From NCBI GenBank assembly GCA_910584435.1, contig CAJUAP010000033.1:1-38232 (forward strand): 38,232 nucleotides of DNA. Direction: 5' to 3'. Positions 6,615-15,994 of the stretch are shown here, in pieces. The translations under genes were made by a program, and so were the position numbers. Origin of the DNA: an uncultured Acetatifactor sp. GTDB taxonomy: Bacteria > Bacillota > Clostridia > Lachnospirales > Lachnospiraceae. The notes beneath the pieces are model-generated. The model saw only the letters and a program-made list of their open reading frames with translations, had not been told where the DNA came from and did not search any database. The first letter of the stretch is position 1; the number at the start of each line of letters is the position of its first letter.

Positions 6615-9600
6615 ATGATTGTTGCACATAATTTACCGGCAATGAATGCAAACAGGATGTTAGGCATGAACAGCCAGTCTACAGCCAAATCAACAGAAAA
6701 ATTATCTTCAGGATATAAAATAAATCGTGCAGCGGATGACGCGGCAGGGCTTGCCGTCTCCGAAAAAATGCGGCGGCAGATACGGGGGCTGCGCCAGGGC
6801 GCAAATAATACCACCGACGGCGTTTCCTGGGTGAAGATCGGCGACGGCGCCATGAATGAAGTCAACGATATGCTGAACCGTATGACAGAGCTCTCAGTCA
6901 AAGCCGCAAACGGCACTATGTCTTACAGCGACCGGGAAGCCGTTGACAGCGAAATAAAACAGCTCAAAAAAGAAATCGACAGAGTATCTGCCACTACGGT
7001 ATTTAATGAAATTCCTATTTTTGACAATACCAATTACCAGCCTAAGATGACCATTGAAGGAATGCCGGGCGGATTGGAATTATTTGATGCGTCTTACGAT
7101 GATGCCACCGGCGAATTCAGCTTCGGCGGTGTTATTTTTGACGGCAGCAGAATCAGCTGGAATGAAATTCATCCGGATATGGTCTCCATGGATGCCGATG
7201 GCAATCAGGTTTTCCGGCCCGGGGAATATACCTATGCAAAAAACGGCATGGAATTCACCGTATCCTGGAAAGAAGGTGCGAAAGGTCCTGATTTGACAAG
7301 AGAATTTGCAGTGACGGCAGACAGCAGCGGAATTTCTTTTGCCGGGAAGGCATTCCAATGGGAGAACCTGGTGGATGAAGACGGACAGCCAGCCGGCAAA
7401 GATAATGTCCATAGCGGAAACTGGACATTGCACTGTGCCGGTTCCTCCGTCAGCTTTCACATTCCTCAGGAGGTCGACACATTAGAGGAACTGGCTGATG
7501 CCATGAATGCCTGTGTCAGCGAGAAGATTACCCAGACCATACGAAATGAATATATCGGCAATGCGGATGAGACAGCAGTCACATCCAGTTTTATGCAGCA
7601 TATATGGATATCCAATGAGCTGGCGGCTGCCTTAACAAGTGTGCATGATTTCTCTATCTTTGTCAATGCGGATGAAACCGGCATTTGGCTGCAAAACGCA
7701 GACGGAACGGATATCAACAACTCCAAGCTGACATGGGCTGAAATGGGCATCAGCTCATGGGACAGCGGCGCGGATATATCAGCTTCCAGGACATACAGTT
7801 ACAAATACTATTCCGGCGCCAGCAAAGACAAGCCATACCTTGCCTTTGATTTCAGCCTGTCAGATGTAACAAGCATTGATTCTGTTATAGACGGCCTGAA
7901 CGGCATGGAACTTAAGGACGGCCGGATTACCACCAGTTACGGAGCCGCCATAAAAGCAGATATCACTTCCCCCGGCGGCAATACGGACATTAAGAAGTTT
8001 ACATCCAGCGCAAACAATATTAAGGTCAGTTTTGAAGAAGAAATAGACCTTGGACGGGATTTCGACAGCAAGACAGATGCCGTTACCGGAGATGTGAAGA
8101 TTGATGTACAGGACATAAACAACGTCGACACAGCCGTTCTTACATTTAACGGCACAAACGGCGATATCACCTATACAGGCGATGTATCAGGCGTTGAAAC
8201 TGCAATGGCATCAGATGTGGAATCCTATCTGGACTATATCACCATGTGGGCCAGGGAGGCCGCCCTTGCCGGAACAACCTTGGATCATTATATAATACCG
8301 ACCCTGACAGATTTGGTCGGCACAGCTAACATTACAACATCCGGGCATTTCACTGATCAGGTGACGGTAAACAGCAACATGTCCTATACTCCGGGCAAAT
8401 CAGATACCAGACCCCAGCCGGGCAAGACTTATCCCTCAGCATTTATTGATTTTTCCGCTGTTAAAAATCTGGACGACCTTTTATTAAAAGGCTTCGACTC
8501 TACATGTATGACCTGCGACACTCATTACAGCGTAGTATTTAAAAACGGATTGAGCAGTACCGTTGAATATAATTACAAAGCAGAGGGCCTGAACCATACA
8601 TTAGAAATCAGCCTTGACGCCCTGAAAAACAGAGTGGCCGGAGGCGAGACCATTGCAGAAGTGCTTGTGGATATCATGTCCGGTGTATTTGATTTTCACT
8701 ATACACAGTATGCGGCCGGCGACCCCAATGGTTCTCCCCGTGATAACAACACCCTATACATATTTGATTACAGGCCGCACTATATCGGTTCAAACGGAGC
8801 CGACTTTGGCACAGAACCCTATAATCCGGCCGGCCAGAGCTTCTACAGTGTAGACTTGAATTCAGCTGACAATGGGAGTATTCAGCTGAATTACACCTAC
8901 GATTTCAGCAAAGCCTCCAAGCACCTGGAAGTACAGATGCAGCCGGATGCCAATGGGGAATATGTCAAGAATCCCAGCGGCACATATTCAAAATATGACC
9001 CGAATACAGATGCCGGCAAACAGCGGTATACTCCGGCGACTGTCTACAAGGATGCAGACGGCAATGCGGTGACGAAAAGCGAGGCAGCTGCGTCATATGC
9101 GAAAAATGCGGTAAAAGACATGCTTTCCAGCACCACTGTGTCCCTGGATGCAAAAGATTACACCTACATGCAGTTATCCGGGAAAGAAAATACAAATACT
9201 GCTGTCCGCGGGTTATTCCAAACCTCCACCAGCATAGGTGCCTACACAGAGACGGGAATCCGTATACAACACAGCGCAGAAGCAGATGATTTCACTGAAA
9301 TTCCCCGTTTTGCCCTGAATACCATGGCATTGGGGCTCTCCAAAGCAGGTACCAGAACCGTGGCTCAAGCATTGGAGACTTTGGATTCCCTGGCGGCTGC
9401 GAGCAATTATGTATACTCAAAGCGTGCGCTGTACGGCGCATACCAGAACCGCCTGGAGCACACCTATAACAATCTGCTGAACACGGTGGAAAATACGGAA
9501 GCAGCAGATTCTCGGATAAGGGATACTGATATGGCGGATGAGATGGTCCGCTATTCCAATTACAACATTCTCCAGCAGGCAGGCCAGTCAATGTCAGCCC

Positions 9601-9644
9601 AGTCCAACCAGAGCAATCAGGGGGTAATGTCCCTGTTATCCTGA
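6615..9644 (+). CDS. Giant flagellin (1009 aa) with a very large central domain
   Basis: The N-terminal about 140 residues are a canonical flagellin D0/D1 region (HNLPAMNANRMLG, KLSSGYKINRAADDAAGLAV, SEKMRRQIRGLRQG, TELSVKAANGTMS). The last about 90 are the matching C-terminal D1/D0 (DTDMADEMVRYSNYNILQQA, ending MSLLS). Between them lie about 770 residues of surface-exposed, beta-rich, Asp/Gly/Thr-rich sequence, against about 50-350 in ordinary flagellins. It has no HExxH motif, so it is not a flagellinolysin. It contains a few cysteines, rare in flagellins (LHCAG, MNACV, STCMTCDTH). The RBS is AGGGAGG, 8 nt before the ATG. It is a single gene under a sigma-D promoter, with no chaperone, cap or glycosylation gene beside it. 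Confidence 0.95.
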   Translation: MIVAHNLPAMNANRMLGMNSQSTAKSTEKLSSGYKINRAADDAAGLAVSEKMRRQIRGLRQGANNTTDGVSWVKIGDGAMNEVNDMLNRMTELSVKAANGTMSYSDREAVDSEIKQLKKEIDRVSATTVFNEIPIFDNTNYQPKMTIEGMPGGLELFDASYDDATGEFSFGGVIFDGSRISWNEIHPDMVSMDADGNQVFRPGEYTYAKNGMEFTVSWKEGAKGPDLTREFAVTADSSGISFAGKAFQWENLVDEDGQPAGKDNVHSGNWTLHCAGSSVSFHIPQEVDTLEELADAMNACVSEKITQTIRNEYIGNADETAVTSSFMQHIWISNELAAALTSVHDFSIFVNADETGIWLQNADGTDINNSKLTWAEMGISSWDSGADISASRTYSYKYYSGASKDKPYLAFDFSLSDVTSIDSVIDGLNGMELKDGRITTSYGAAIKADITSPGGNTDIKKFTSSANNIKVSFEEEIDLGRDFDSKTDAVTGDVKIDVQDINNVDTAVLTFNGTNGDITYTGDVSGVETAMASDVESYLDYITMWAREAALAGTTLDHYIIPTLTDLVGTANITTSGHFTDQVTVNSNMSYTPGKSDTRPQPGKTYPSAFIDFSAVKNLDDLLLKGFDSTCMTCDTHYSVVFKNGLSSTVEYNYKAEGLNHTLEISLDALKNRVAGGETIAEVLVDIMSGVFDFHYTQYAAGDPNGSPRDNNTLYIFDYRPHYIGSNGADFGTEPYNPAGQSFYSVDLNSADNGSIQLNYTYDFSKASKHLEVQMQPDANGEYVKNPSGTYSKYDPNTDAGKQRYTPATVYKDADGNAVTKSEAAASYAKNAVKDMLSSTTVSLDAKDYTYMQLSGKENTNTAVRGLFQTSTSIGAYTETGIRIQHSAEADDFTEIPRFALNTMALGLSKAGTRTVAQALETLDSLAAASNYVYSKRALYGAYQNRLEHTYNNLLNTVENTEAADSRIRDTDMADEMVRYSNYNILQQAGQSMSAQSNQSNQGVMSLLS

Positions 9645-9653
9645 CATTTTCTG

Positions 9654-9870
9654 TAACAGTTCAGTCATGCCATTCATAGGTCTTGACAATAGAAAGCCTG
9701 CTTTCTATTGTATGAATGGAATGTACATCTTCACCAACAACCAGATAATATTGCCGACAACTTATTTCATGTCGGGCGTCTGCCCTATGGAAACGATTGT
9801 GCAATTTGTCCTTTGTGAGCAAGCTCCCACGGACAAATTGTACAATCATTTCCGCATGGCTGAACTGTTA
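9654..9870. mobile_element. MITE-like non-coding element with 16-bp terminal inverted repeats and multi-stem fold
   Basis: The ends are 16-bp inverted repeats with one mismatch: TAACAGTTCAGTCATG (9654-9669) and CATGGCTGAACTGTTA (9855-9870). The element is flanked by a 9-bp direct repeat CATTTTCTG (9645-9653 and 9872-9880), the expected mark of transposition. The interior folds into three further hairpins: 9670-9719 (CCATTCATA plus ACAATAGAAAG arms), 9754-9775 (CCGACA arms) and 9795-9847 (GATTGT-g-CAATTTGTCC arms, with a small inner GTG/CAC stem). The element sits directly after the flagellin TGA and before the mutS2 promoter. It has no open frame with a believable start. A structured RNA is an alternative or additional reading, since the terminal repeats would close a multibranch fold. 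Confidence 0.8.
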
Positions 9871-9896
9871 CCATTTTCTGCCGGCCATGCATGGAT

Positions 9897-9925
9897 TTGC
9901 ATTCATAACCCCAAAATGATATAAT
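9897..9925 (+). promoter_or_regulatory. Sigma-A promoter of mutS2
   Basis: TTGCAT (9897-9902), a 17-bp spacer and TATAAT (9920-9925) lie 37 bp upstream of the mutS2 ATG and immediately after the inverted-repeat element. Confidence 0.75.
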
Positions 9926-9962
9926 GCAGTTACCGACCACCATAAATATAAAGGAGTACCAA

Positions 9963-12350
9963 ATGAACCAGAAAGTCTTAAAAACCTTAGAATATAACAA
10001 AGTAATTGAACTGCTGGAAGCAAAGGCCAATTCACAGCCGGGCAAGCAGCTCTGCCGGGAACTGTCCCCTTCCACGGACCTGGAAGAAATCCGCAAGAAC
10101 CAATCCCATACTGCCGATGCTGTCAGCCGCCTGTTCAAGTCCGGCAGCACATCCTTTGGCAGCAACCGGGATTTAGGCTATGCCATCAAATCCCTGGAAA
10201 TCGGAAGCGCCTTATCCATACCGGAACTGCTGAAGATAGCCGCCATGCTGGACAATGTATCCCGTATCAAGGCATATGGCAAAAGGGACCGCGAGGACAC
10301 ACCGGAAGATACCTTAGACGAATATTTTGAACGGCTCACACCCCTGACCCAGCTTGCCAATGAGATTAACCGCTGCATTCTGTCCGAGGAAGAAATTGCA
10401 GATGATGCCAGCCCCAGGTTAAAAAGCATCCGCCGTTCCATGATGCAGACCAACGATAAAATCCATACCCAGCTTTCCTCCATGCTCACAGGGTCCTGCC
10501 GCAGCTATCTGCAGGATGCCGTGATTACCATGCGCAATAACCGCTATTGCATTCCCATTAAGGCTGAATACAAGGGACAGGTAACAGGCATGGTCCACGA
10601 CCAGTCCGCAACCGGTTCCACTTACTTTATCGAACCTGCTGCTGTTGTGGAACTGAACAATAAACTGAGAGAACTGGAATTGGAAGAAAAAGCGGAGATA
10701 GAGAGAATTCTTGCCGATTTAAGCGCCCAGGCCGGAGCTCACACGGAAGAATTGGCCGATAACCAGAAAGTCATGACCCTGCTGGATTTCATATTTGCCA
10801 AGGCACAGCTGGCCATGGATATGAACGCCACGGAGCCGATGTTTAATGAGGAGCATTACATTCATATCAGGAAAGGCCGCCACCCATTATTGGAGAAGAA
10901 AAAGGTCGTTCCTATCGACATCCATCTGGGCAGAGATTTCGATCTGCTCATTATTACAGGTCCCAATACAGGCGGCAAGACCGTCTCCCTGAAAACGGTG
11001 GGGCTTTTTACCCTGATGGGCCAGGCGGGATTGCACATTCCGGCAGCAGACCGTTCGGAGCTGTCTATCTTCACGGAAGTATATGCGGATATCGGAGACG
11101 AGCAGAGCATAGAGCAGAGCCTGTCCACATTCTCCTCCCACATGAAAAGCATTGTCCACATTTTAGGCCATGCAGACGGCAATTCCCTCTGCCTCTTTGA
11201 TGAATTGGGCGCAGGAACCGACCCGACGGAAGGTGCAGCGCTGGCCATTGCCATTTTAAATTACCTTCATGACAGAGGTATCCGCACTATGGCCACCACC
11301 CATTACAGTGAGTTGAAAATTTACGCCCTGTCCACCTCCTTTGTGGAAAATGCCTGCTGTGAATTCAGCGTGGAGACCCTGCAGCCCACTTACCGGCTGT
11401 TAATCGGCATCCCCGGCAAGAGCAATGCCTTTGCCATCTCTTCCAAATTAGGACTGTCCGATGAGATTATCAATGCCGCCAGAGAGCAGATCGGCAAGGA
11501 GGATAAAAACTTTGAGGACGTCATTTCGGACTTGGAACAAAGCCGCCTGACCATTGAAAAGGAGCAGCGTGAAATCTCCCGGCATAAGGAGCATATCCGT
11601 GCCCTGGAGGAACAGCTGCGGCAGAAAAACGAGAAAATCGACCAGGCGAGAGACCGCATCCTCAGGGAAGCCAACGAGAAAGCCAGGGATATCCTTCAGG
11701 AGGCCAAAACCTTTGCCGATGAAACCATCAGCGATTTCAACAAGGCCGCTGCCGGAGCGGATATCAGGGAATTGGAGCAGAAACGCCAGAAGGTCCGGGA
11801 TAAAATCGCAGAGAAAAACAACCGCCTGTCCGTTGGCGGCATGGAGAAAAAGCAGCCTGCCAAAGCTGCCATTGATCCCAGGAAGCTGAAAAAGGGGGAC
11901 GATGTGAAGATTGTTTCCATGGGATTAAAAGGCACTGTCAGCACTCTGCCCGATGCCAGGGGGGCATTATTCGTCCAATGCGGCATTATGCGCATTCAGA
12001 CAAATGTGAAAGACCTGATTGCAGCGGATGATGCCGGAAACGCATCTTCCGCCCCAAGACGTTCCGGCTCCGGCTCTTCCAAAATAAAAATGGCCAAAAC
12101 CCTCTCCATTTCCACGGAAATCAATCTGCTGGGCAAGACAGTGGACGAAGCCCTTCCTGACCTGGACAAATATCTGGATGATGCCTATCTGGCCCACCTG
12201 CCCAGTGTCCGGGTGGTACACGGGAAAGGAACCGGCGCCCTCCGCAATGCTGTCCACAGCCATCTGAAGCGGTTAAAATACGTAAAGGAATACCGCCTTG
12301 GGGAATATGGGGAAGGCGATGCAGGTGTTACAATTGTCACCTTTAAATAA
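9963..12350 (+). CDS. mutS2: Endonuclease MutS2 (ribosome collision/anti-recombination ATPase)
   Basis: A 795-residue protein from the ATG at 9963, chosen because AAGGAGTACCAA precedes it; an in-frame ATG at 9924 lacks an RBS and overlaps the -10 box. Order: MutS core/lever region, ABC-type ATPase with Walker A GPNTGGKT (about 333-340) and Walker B/signature LCLFDELGAGTDPTEGAALA, a long coiled coil rich in E/K/R (about 500-620), a KOW-like segment, and a C-terminal Smr nuclease domain (VRVVHGKGTGALRNAVHSHL). MutS2 of Firmicutes suppresses recombination and, in Bacillus, splits collided ribosomes. It has no mismatch-recognition domain, as expected for this subfamily. A two-component system follows 36 bp downstream and is likely co-transcribed. 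Confidence 0.96.
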   Translation: MNQKVLKTLEYNKVIELLEAKANSQPGKQLCRELSPSTDLEEIRKNQSHTADAVSRLFKSGSTSFGSNRDLGYAIKSLEIGSALSIPELLKIAAMLDNVSRIKAYGKRDREDTPEDTLDEYFERLTPLTQLANEINRCILSEEEIADDASPRLKSIRRSMMQTNDKIHTQLSSMLTGSCRSYLQDAVITMRNNRYCIPIKAEYKGQVTGMVHDQSATGSTYFIEPAAVVELNNKLRELELEEKAEIERILADLSAQAGAHTEELADNQKVMTLLDFIFAKAQLAMDMNATEPMFNEEHYIHIRKGRHPLLEKKKVVPIDIHLGRDFDLLIITGPNTGGKTVSLKTVGLFTLMGQAGLHIPAADRSELSIFTEVYADIGDEQSIEQSLSTFSSHMKSIVHILGHADGNSLCLFDELGAGTDPTEGAALAIAILNYLHDRGIRTMATTHYSELKIYALSTSFVENACCEFSVETLQPTYRLLIGIPGKSNAFAISSKLGLSDEIINAAREQIGKEDKNFEDVISDLEQSRLTIEKEQREISRHKEHIRALEEQLRQKNEKIDQARDRILREANEKARDILQEAKTFADETISDFNKAAAGADIRELEQKRQKVRDKIAEKNNRLSVGGMEKKQPAKAAIDPRKLKKGDDVKIVSMGLKGTVSTLPDARGALFVQCGIMRIQTNVKDLIAADDAGNASSAPRRSGSGSSKIKMAKTLSISTEINLLGKTVDEALPDLDKYLDDAYLAHLPSVRVVHGKGTGALRNAVHSHLKRLKYVKEYRLGEYGEGDAGVTIVTFK

Positions 12351-12386
12351 AGGCCGTGTAAATATTAGAACAGGAGCAGTACTGAA

Positions 12387-13091
12387 ATGGTAAGCAAGCA
12401 GAGAATTTTAATTGTAGATGACGACAACAATATTGCAGAATTGATATCCCTCTATCTGACCAAAGAATGTTACGAAACGCTGATTGTAAATGATGGGGAA
12501 TCCGTCATGCCCTCCATGAAGAACTTTGTACCCAACTTAATATTACTGGATGTCATGCTGCCGGGCATTGACGGTTATCAGGTATGCCGTGAAATCCGTT
12601 CCAAGTCCGCCGTTCCTATTATTATGCTTTCAGCAAAAGGGGAAATATTCGACAAAGTTCTGGGATTGGAGCTGGGCGCCGATGATTACATTGAGAAGCC
12701 TTTTGACTCCAAAGAACTGGTGGCAAGGGTCAAAGCAGTGCTGCGCCGCTATAAACCAACCAATACTGCTCCTGAGAATTCCAACGACAAATGTGTGCAA
12801 TATCCGGATTTATCCATTAACCTTACCAATTATTCCGTCCTCTACAAAGGACAGACCGTAGATATGCCCCCCAAAGAACTGGAGCTGCTCTATTTTCTGG
12901 CCGCTTCCCCCAACCGCGTGTTCACCAGGGAACAGCTTCTGGATCAAATCTGGGGGTATGAGTACCTGGGAGACACACGTACCGTAGATGTGCACATCAA
13001 ACGTCTGCGTGCGAAGATTAACGACCATGCAAAGTGGAAAATAGCCACCATCTGGGGCATCGGGTATAAATTTGAGGTACTTACCTTATGA
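12387..13091 (+). CDS. OmpR/PhoB-family response regulator
   Basis: A 234-residue regulator: receiver domain (residues about 5-118) with the acidic pocket DDD near residue 11, phospho-acceptor D55 in LILLDVMLPG, a conserved K in DYIEKPFD, and a C-terminal winged helix (LLDQIWGYEYLGDTRTVDVH, then IKRLRAKI). It follows mutS2 by 36 bp with an AGGAGCAG ribosome binding site, and its end overlaps the histidine kinase start (ATGA). The target genes cannot be read from the sequence. Confidence 0.95.
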   Translation: MVSKQRILIVDDDNNIAELISLYLTKECYETLIVNDGESVMPSMKNFVPNLILLDVMLPGIDGYQVCREIRSKSAVPIIMLSAKGEIFDKVLGLELGADDYIEKPFDSKELVARVKAVLRRYKPTNTAPENSNDKCVQYPDLSINLTNYSVLYKGQTVDMPPKELELLYFLAASPNRVFTREQLLDQIWGYEYLGDTRTVDVHIKRLRAKINDHAKWKIATIWGIGYKFEVLTL

Positions 13092-14515
13092 AAAAAACCC
13101 TCTATTTAAAATTTGTACTGGCATATTTTATCTTTGGCGTATTCAGCTTTATCATTGTCACTACTTTTGTGCCCAGCGTCACCAGGGAACAATTGATTCG
13201 TGAGAAAGCGGAAAACCTTTATCTGGAAGCAACACTTATCTCCAACACCTACGCCCTCGGACTATATACCAGTGAGACAGATCTGGAAACCGTGAAGACA
13301 CAATTAGATGCCCTGGCAGTCTACTTGGATTCCATCATCCGCATTATCAATCCCTCCGGCCGGCTGGTACTGGACACCAACGCCCCTTTAAACGTAGAGG
13401 ATGTGGTAATGATTGAAGATTTTAACCCCACCCTTACCAGCGGCTCTTACTACACGATTAATCGTTTTTATAATACTTTTGAATCGGATATGCTGAGTGT
13501 ATTTGCTCCCATTACCTCCAACTATATGGTGAAAGGTTATGTGGTAATCCATTGCGATATGAAAGATATTCAGGAATCCTGTAACAGTCTGCTGAATATT
13601 TCCTATATCACACTGGTCATTTTGTTCCTGCTCTCCCTGATTATACTGATATTTTTTACTGAAATCGTGTATGTGCCTCTTCGGAAAATCACTTATGCCA
13701 CTGAGCAGTATGCCAACGGCAATATGCACTATGAATTCCAGGTGGAAAGCGATGACGAAATCGGCTATCTTGCTGCCTGCCTGAATTATATGGCGAGCCA
13801 GATTGCCGGTGCGGAAGATGATCAGAAGAAATTTGTGGCCAATGTATCCCATGACTTCCGCTCTCCCCTGACCTCCATACGCGGCTACTTGGAAGCCATG
13901 ATCGATGGCACCATCCCTCAGGATATGCACGAAAAGTACCTGAACATCGTACTCAATGAGACAGACCGGCTTACGAAGCTGACCAACAGTCTGCTCTCCC
14001 TGAATAATCTGAACACAAAAGGGATGCTCTTAGATCGCACTGACTTTGACCTGAATAGCGTAATCAGGTCTACGGCAGCTTCCTTTGAAGGCACATGCCG
14101 CAAAAAGGTCATTGCCATTGAATTAATTCTCACCGATGAGGAAATGTACGTGTACGCTGATATGGAAAAAATCCAGCAGGTACTTTACAACCTGTTGGAC
14201 AATGCCATTAAATTCAGCCACCACAACTCCGTGATTAAAGTAGAAACATCTGTCAAGAAAAACAAACTTTTTCTTTCCATTAAAGATACCGGCATCGGCA
14301 TTCCCAAGGCTGACCTGAAATTAATCTGGGATCGCTTCTATAAATCCGACCTCTCCAGAGGCAAGGACAAAAAAGGTACGGGGCTGGGACTGTCCATTGT
14401 GAAAGAAATTATCAATAGCCATAGTGAACATATCAATGTCATCAGTACCGAAGGTGTGGGAAGCGAATTTATTTTCTCCCTGCCCTTATCCTCCAAAAAT
14501 GAAGAGGATGATTGA
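13088..14515 (+). CDS. Sensor histidine kinase, partner of the upstream regulator
   Basis: A 475-residue membrane kinase. TM1 is at about 8-28, an extracellular sensor region of about 140 residues at 30-170, TM2 at about 171-193, then HAMP (194-246), the HisKA dimerisation helix with H255 in NVSHDFRSPLTSIRGYL, and the HATPase domain with N (LLDNAIKFS), G1 (IKDTGIGIP) and G2 (GTGLGLSIVKEI) boxes. The start overlaps the regulator stop by 4 nt, so translation is coupled. The sensor domain resembles a double-Cache/PAS-like module only in size; no ligand can be named. The stop is 5 bp from the stop of the convergent nagA gene, with no room for a dedicated terminator between them. Confidence 0.95.
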   Translation: MKKTLYLKFVLAYFIFGVFSFIIVTTFVPSVTREQLIREKAENLYLEATLISNTYALGLYTSETDLETVKTQLDALAVYLDSIIRIINPSGRLVLDTNAPLNVEDVVMIEDFNPTLTSGSYYTINRFYNTFESDMLSVFAPITSNYMVKGYVVIHCDMKDIQESCNSLLNISYITLVILFLLSLIILIFFTEIVYVPLRKITYATEQYANGNMHYEFQVESDDEIGYLAACLNYMASQIAGAEDDQKKFVANVSHDFRSPLTSIRGYLEAMIDGTIPQDMHEKYLNIVLNETDRLTKLTNSLLSLNNLNTKGMLLDRTDFDLNSVIRSTAASFEGTCRKKVIAIELILTDEEMYVYADMEKIQQVLYNLLDNAIKFSHHNSVIKVETSVKKNKLFLSIKDTGIGIPKADLKLIWDRFYKSDLSRGKDKKGTGLGLSIVKEIINSHSEHINVISTEGVGSEFIFSLPLSSKNEEDD

Positions 14516-14520
14516 GCCGC

Positions 14521-15792
14521 CTAACCCCCCTGGAAAATATTTACCCGTTTCAGATTCTCATCCATAAGAATAATATCCGCTCTCTTACCCGGCTGCAGAG
14601 AACCGATCTGATCATACATACCAATACTCCTGGCCGGATTCATCGTGGCGGCAGCAATGGCTTCCCCCATGGGGATACCAAAAGACACCGCCATACACAT
14701 ACAATCATACAAATTGCTGACGGAACCTGCGATTGTGCCGTCTGCAAGCATTGCCACATGACCTTTTACTTCTACCTGCTGTCCGCCCAAATCATATGTG
14801 CCGTCCCCCATTCCCGCTGCACGCATAGAGTCACTGATCAACACAATTCTCCCAGGAAACAGCTTAAATGCCGCACGCACCATACTCTCATGCACATGAA
14901 TCCCGTCACAGATTAATTCAGCCATACAATGCTGATCCTCCGAAGCCGCACCTATCAATCCCGGTGCCCTATGCGCCAGGGGCATCATGGCATTAAATAA
15001 ATGAGTCACCTGTCTGGCGCCTGCAGCCAGGGCCTCCTTCGCTGTGTCATAATCTGCAGCAGTGTGTCCCAGTGAAATTACAACCTCCTTATGAAGTTCT
15101 CTGATAAACGCCATTCCCTTCTTCCCGGCAGTTTCCCTTTCACTCCTATCATCCTCCTTTTCCCTGACACCTACACCTCTATCCCGAATGCTTTCCTCTC
15201 TTTCCCTGACACCTGCGCCTCTATCCCGAATGCTTTCCTCTCTTCCCCTGATACCTTCCCCTCCGTCCCCCCGGCACTCCCCTGCACCGCCGGGGGACAG
15301 TGTAACCACACGGATGATATTTCCACATGCCTCATTACATTTCCGGAAGAAATCCACATCCGCAGGCAGAATGCACTCTTTTCTATGAGCGCCCCCCTTA
15401 CGGATGTCCAGAAAAGGCCCTTCCATATATATCCCTGCCAAATGGGACATCCCCTCGCCGTCTCTCCACCCCTTTGCCATCCGAAAGACAGAGAGCAGCT
15501 TCTCCTTCTCCAATGTCATGGAAGCAGGACAATACGAAGTAATTCCATGGGCATACTCATACGAAAGTATCTTTTTCAAGCCTTCCGCACTGCCGTCGGA
15601 GAAATCACATCCCATTGCCCCATGACTGTGGATATCAATCAAACCGGGAATCACCAGAAGCCCCTCCGCCTCCACCTCCATAGTATCTGTAACCTGTTCC
15701 CGGCTCTCCACAATCCTGCCATTTTCCACATATAAATCTTTCTTCACAAAACACTTATCTTCCTGATAGACAAAACCATTTCTGATTATCAT
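14521..15792 (-). CDS. nagA: N-acetylglucosamine-6-phosphate deacetylase with repeat-derived insertion
   Basis: 423 residues from the ATG at 15792 (MIIRNGFVYQ), preceded by AAGGAAGG; the frame is open further upstream but without an RBS. It is an amidohydrolase-fold enzyme removing acetate from GlcNAc-6-P in amino-sugar catabolism. Motifs: PGLIDIHSHG (H55, H57), YMEGPF (E124), SLGHT (H243), THLFNAM, DGIHVH and the catalytic Asp in LISDSM. Between the TLSP strand (about 167) and the FIRELHKEVVISLGH segment, about 55 highly charged residues (168-226, with REESIRDRG twice) interrupt the usual short connection. They are encoded by a 42-bp tandem repeat. The insertion is in frame and active-site motifs on both sides are intact, so function may be kept. 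No nagB is adjacent. Confidence 0.92.
   Translation of the reverse strand: MIIRNGFVYQEDKCFVKKDLYVENGRIVESREQVTDTMEVEAEGLLVIPGLIDIHSHGAMGCDFSDGSAEGLKKILSYEYAHGITSYCPASMTLEKEKLLSVFRMAKGWRDGEGMSHLAGIYMEGPFLDIRKGGAHRKECILPADVDFFRKCNEACGNIIRVVTLSPGGAGECRGDGGEGIRGREESIRDRGAGVREREESIRDRGVGVREKEDDRSERETAGKKGMAFIRELHKEVVISLGHTAADYDTAKEALAAGARQVTHLFNAMMPLAHRAPGLIGAASEDQHCMAELICDGIHVHESMVRAAFKLFPGRIVLISDSMRAAGMGDGTYDLGGQQVEVKGHVAMLADGTIAGSVSNLYDCMCMAVSFGIPMGEAIAAATMNPARSIGMYDQIGSLQPGKRADIILMDENLKRVNIFQGG
15161..15244. repeat. Two 42-bp tandem units inside nagA, with a diverged third
   Basis: Units 15161-15202 and 15203-15244 differ at only two of 42 bases; a decayed third unit begins at 15245. In the nagA frame each unit encodes 14 residues (pattern REESIRDRGAGVRE). 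The length is a multiple of three, so copy-number change leaves the frame intact. Near-identity suggests recent duplication or gene conversion. Confidence 0.9.
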
Positions 15793-15959
15793 AGAACAAT
15801 CCTTCCTTTTATGCCGTACCGGCTTCTTACCCCAATATCCCACACCCATAATAATTGCAAGGCGGAACGCCGTGTTTTGAATGCAATCTCGTCTTCGCAG
15901 CATGAAAACACCTCGCGCCGGAGGAGAGCGGGTGAACCGTCACCAGCAGAATTCACATA

Positions 15960-15988
15960 TTGACGAACCTCTGATTAAGTATTATGAT
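15960..15988 (+). promoter_or_regulatory. Sigma-A promoter of the cobalamin-riboswitch transcript
   Basis: TTGACG (15960-15965), 17-bp spacer, TATGAT (15983-15988). It lies just upstream of the riboswitch core, giving a transcript start near 15995. Confidence 0.7.
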
Positions 15989-15994
15989 ATAAGC

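Noticed and set aside
6615..9644. Flagellinolysin (protease-bearing flagellin)
   Set aside because: No HExxH zinc motif was found in the central region.
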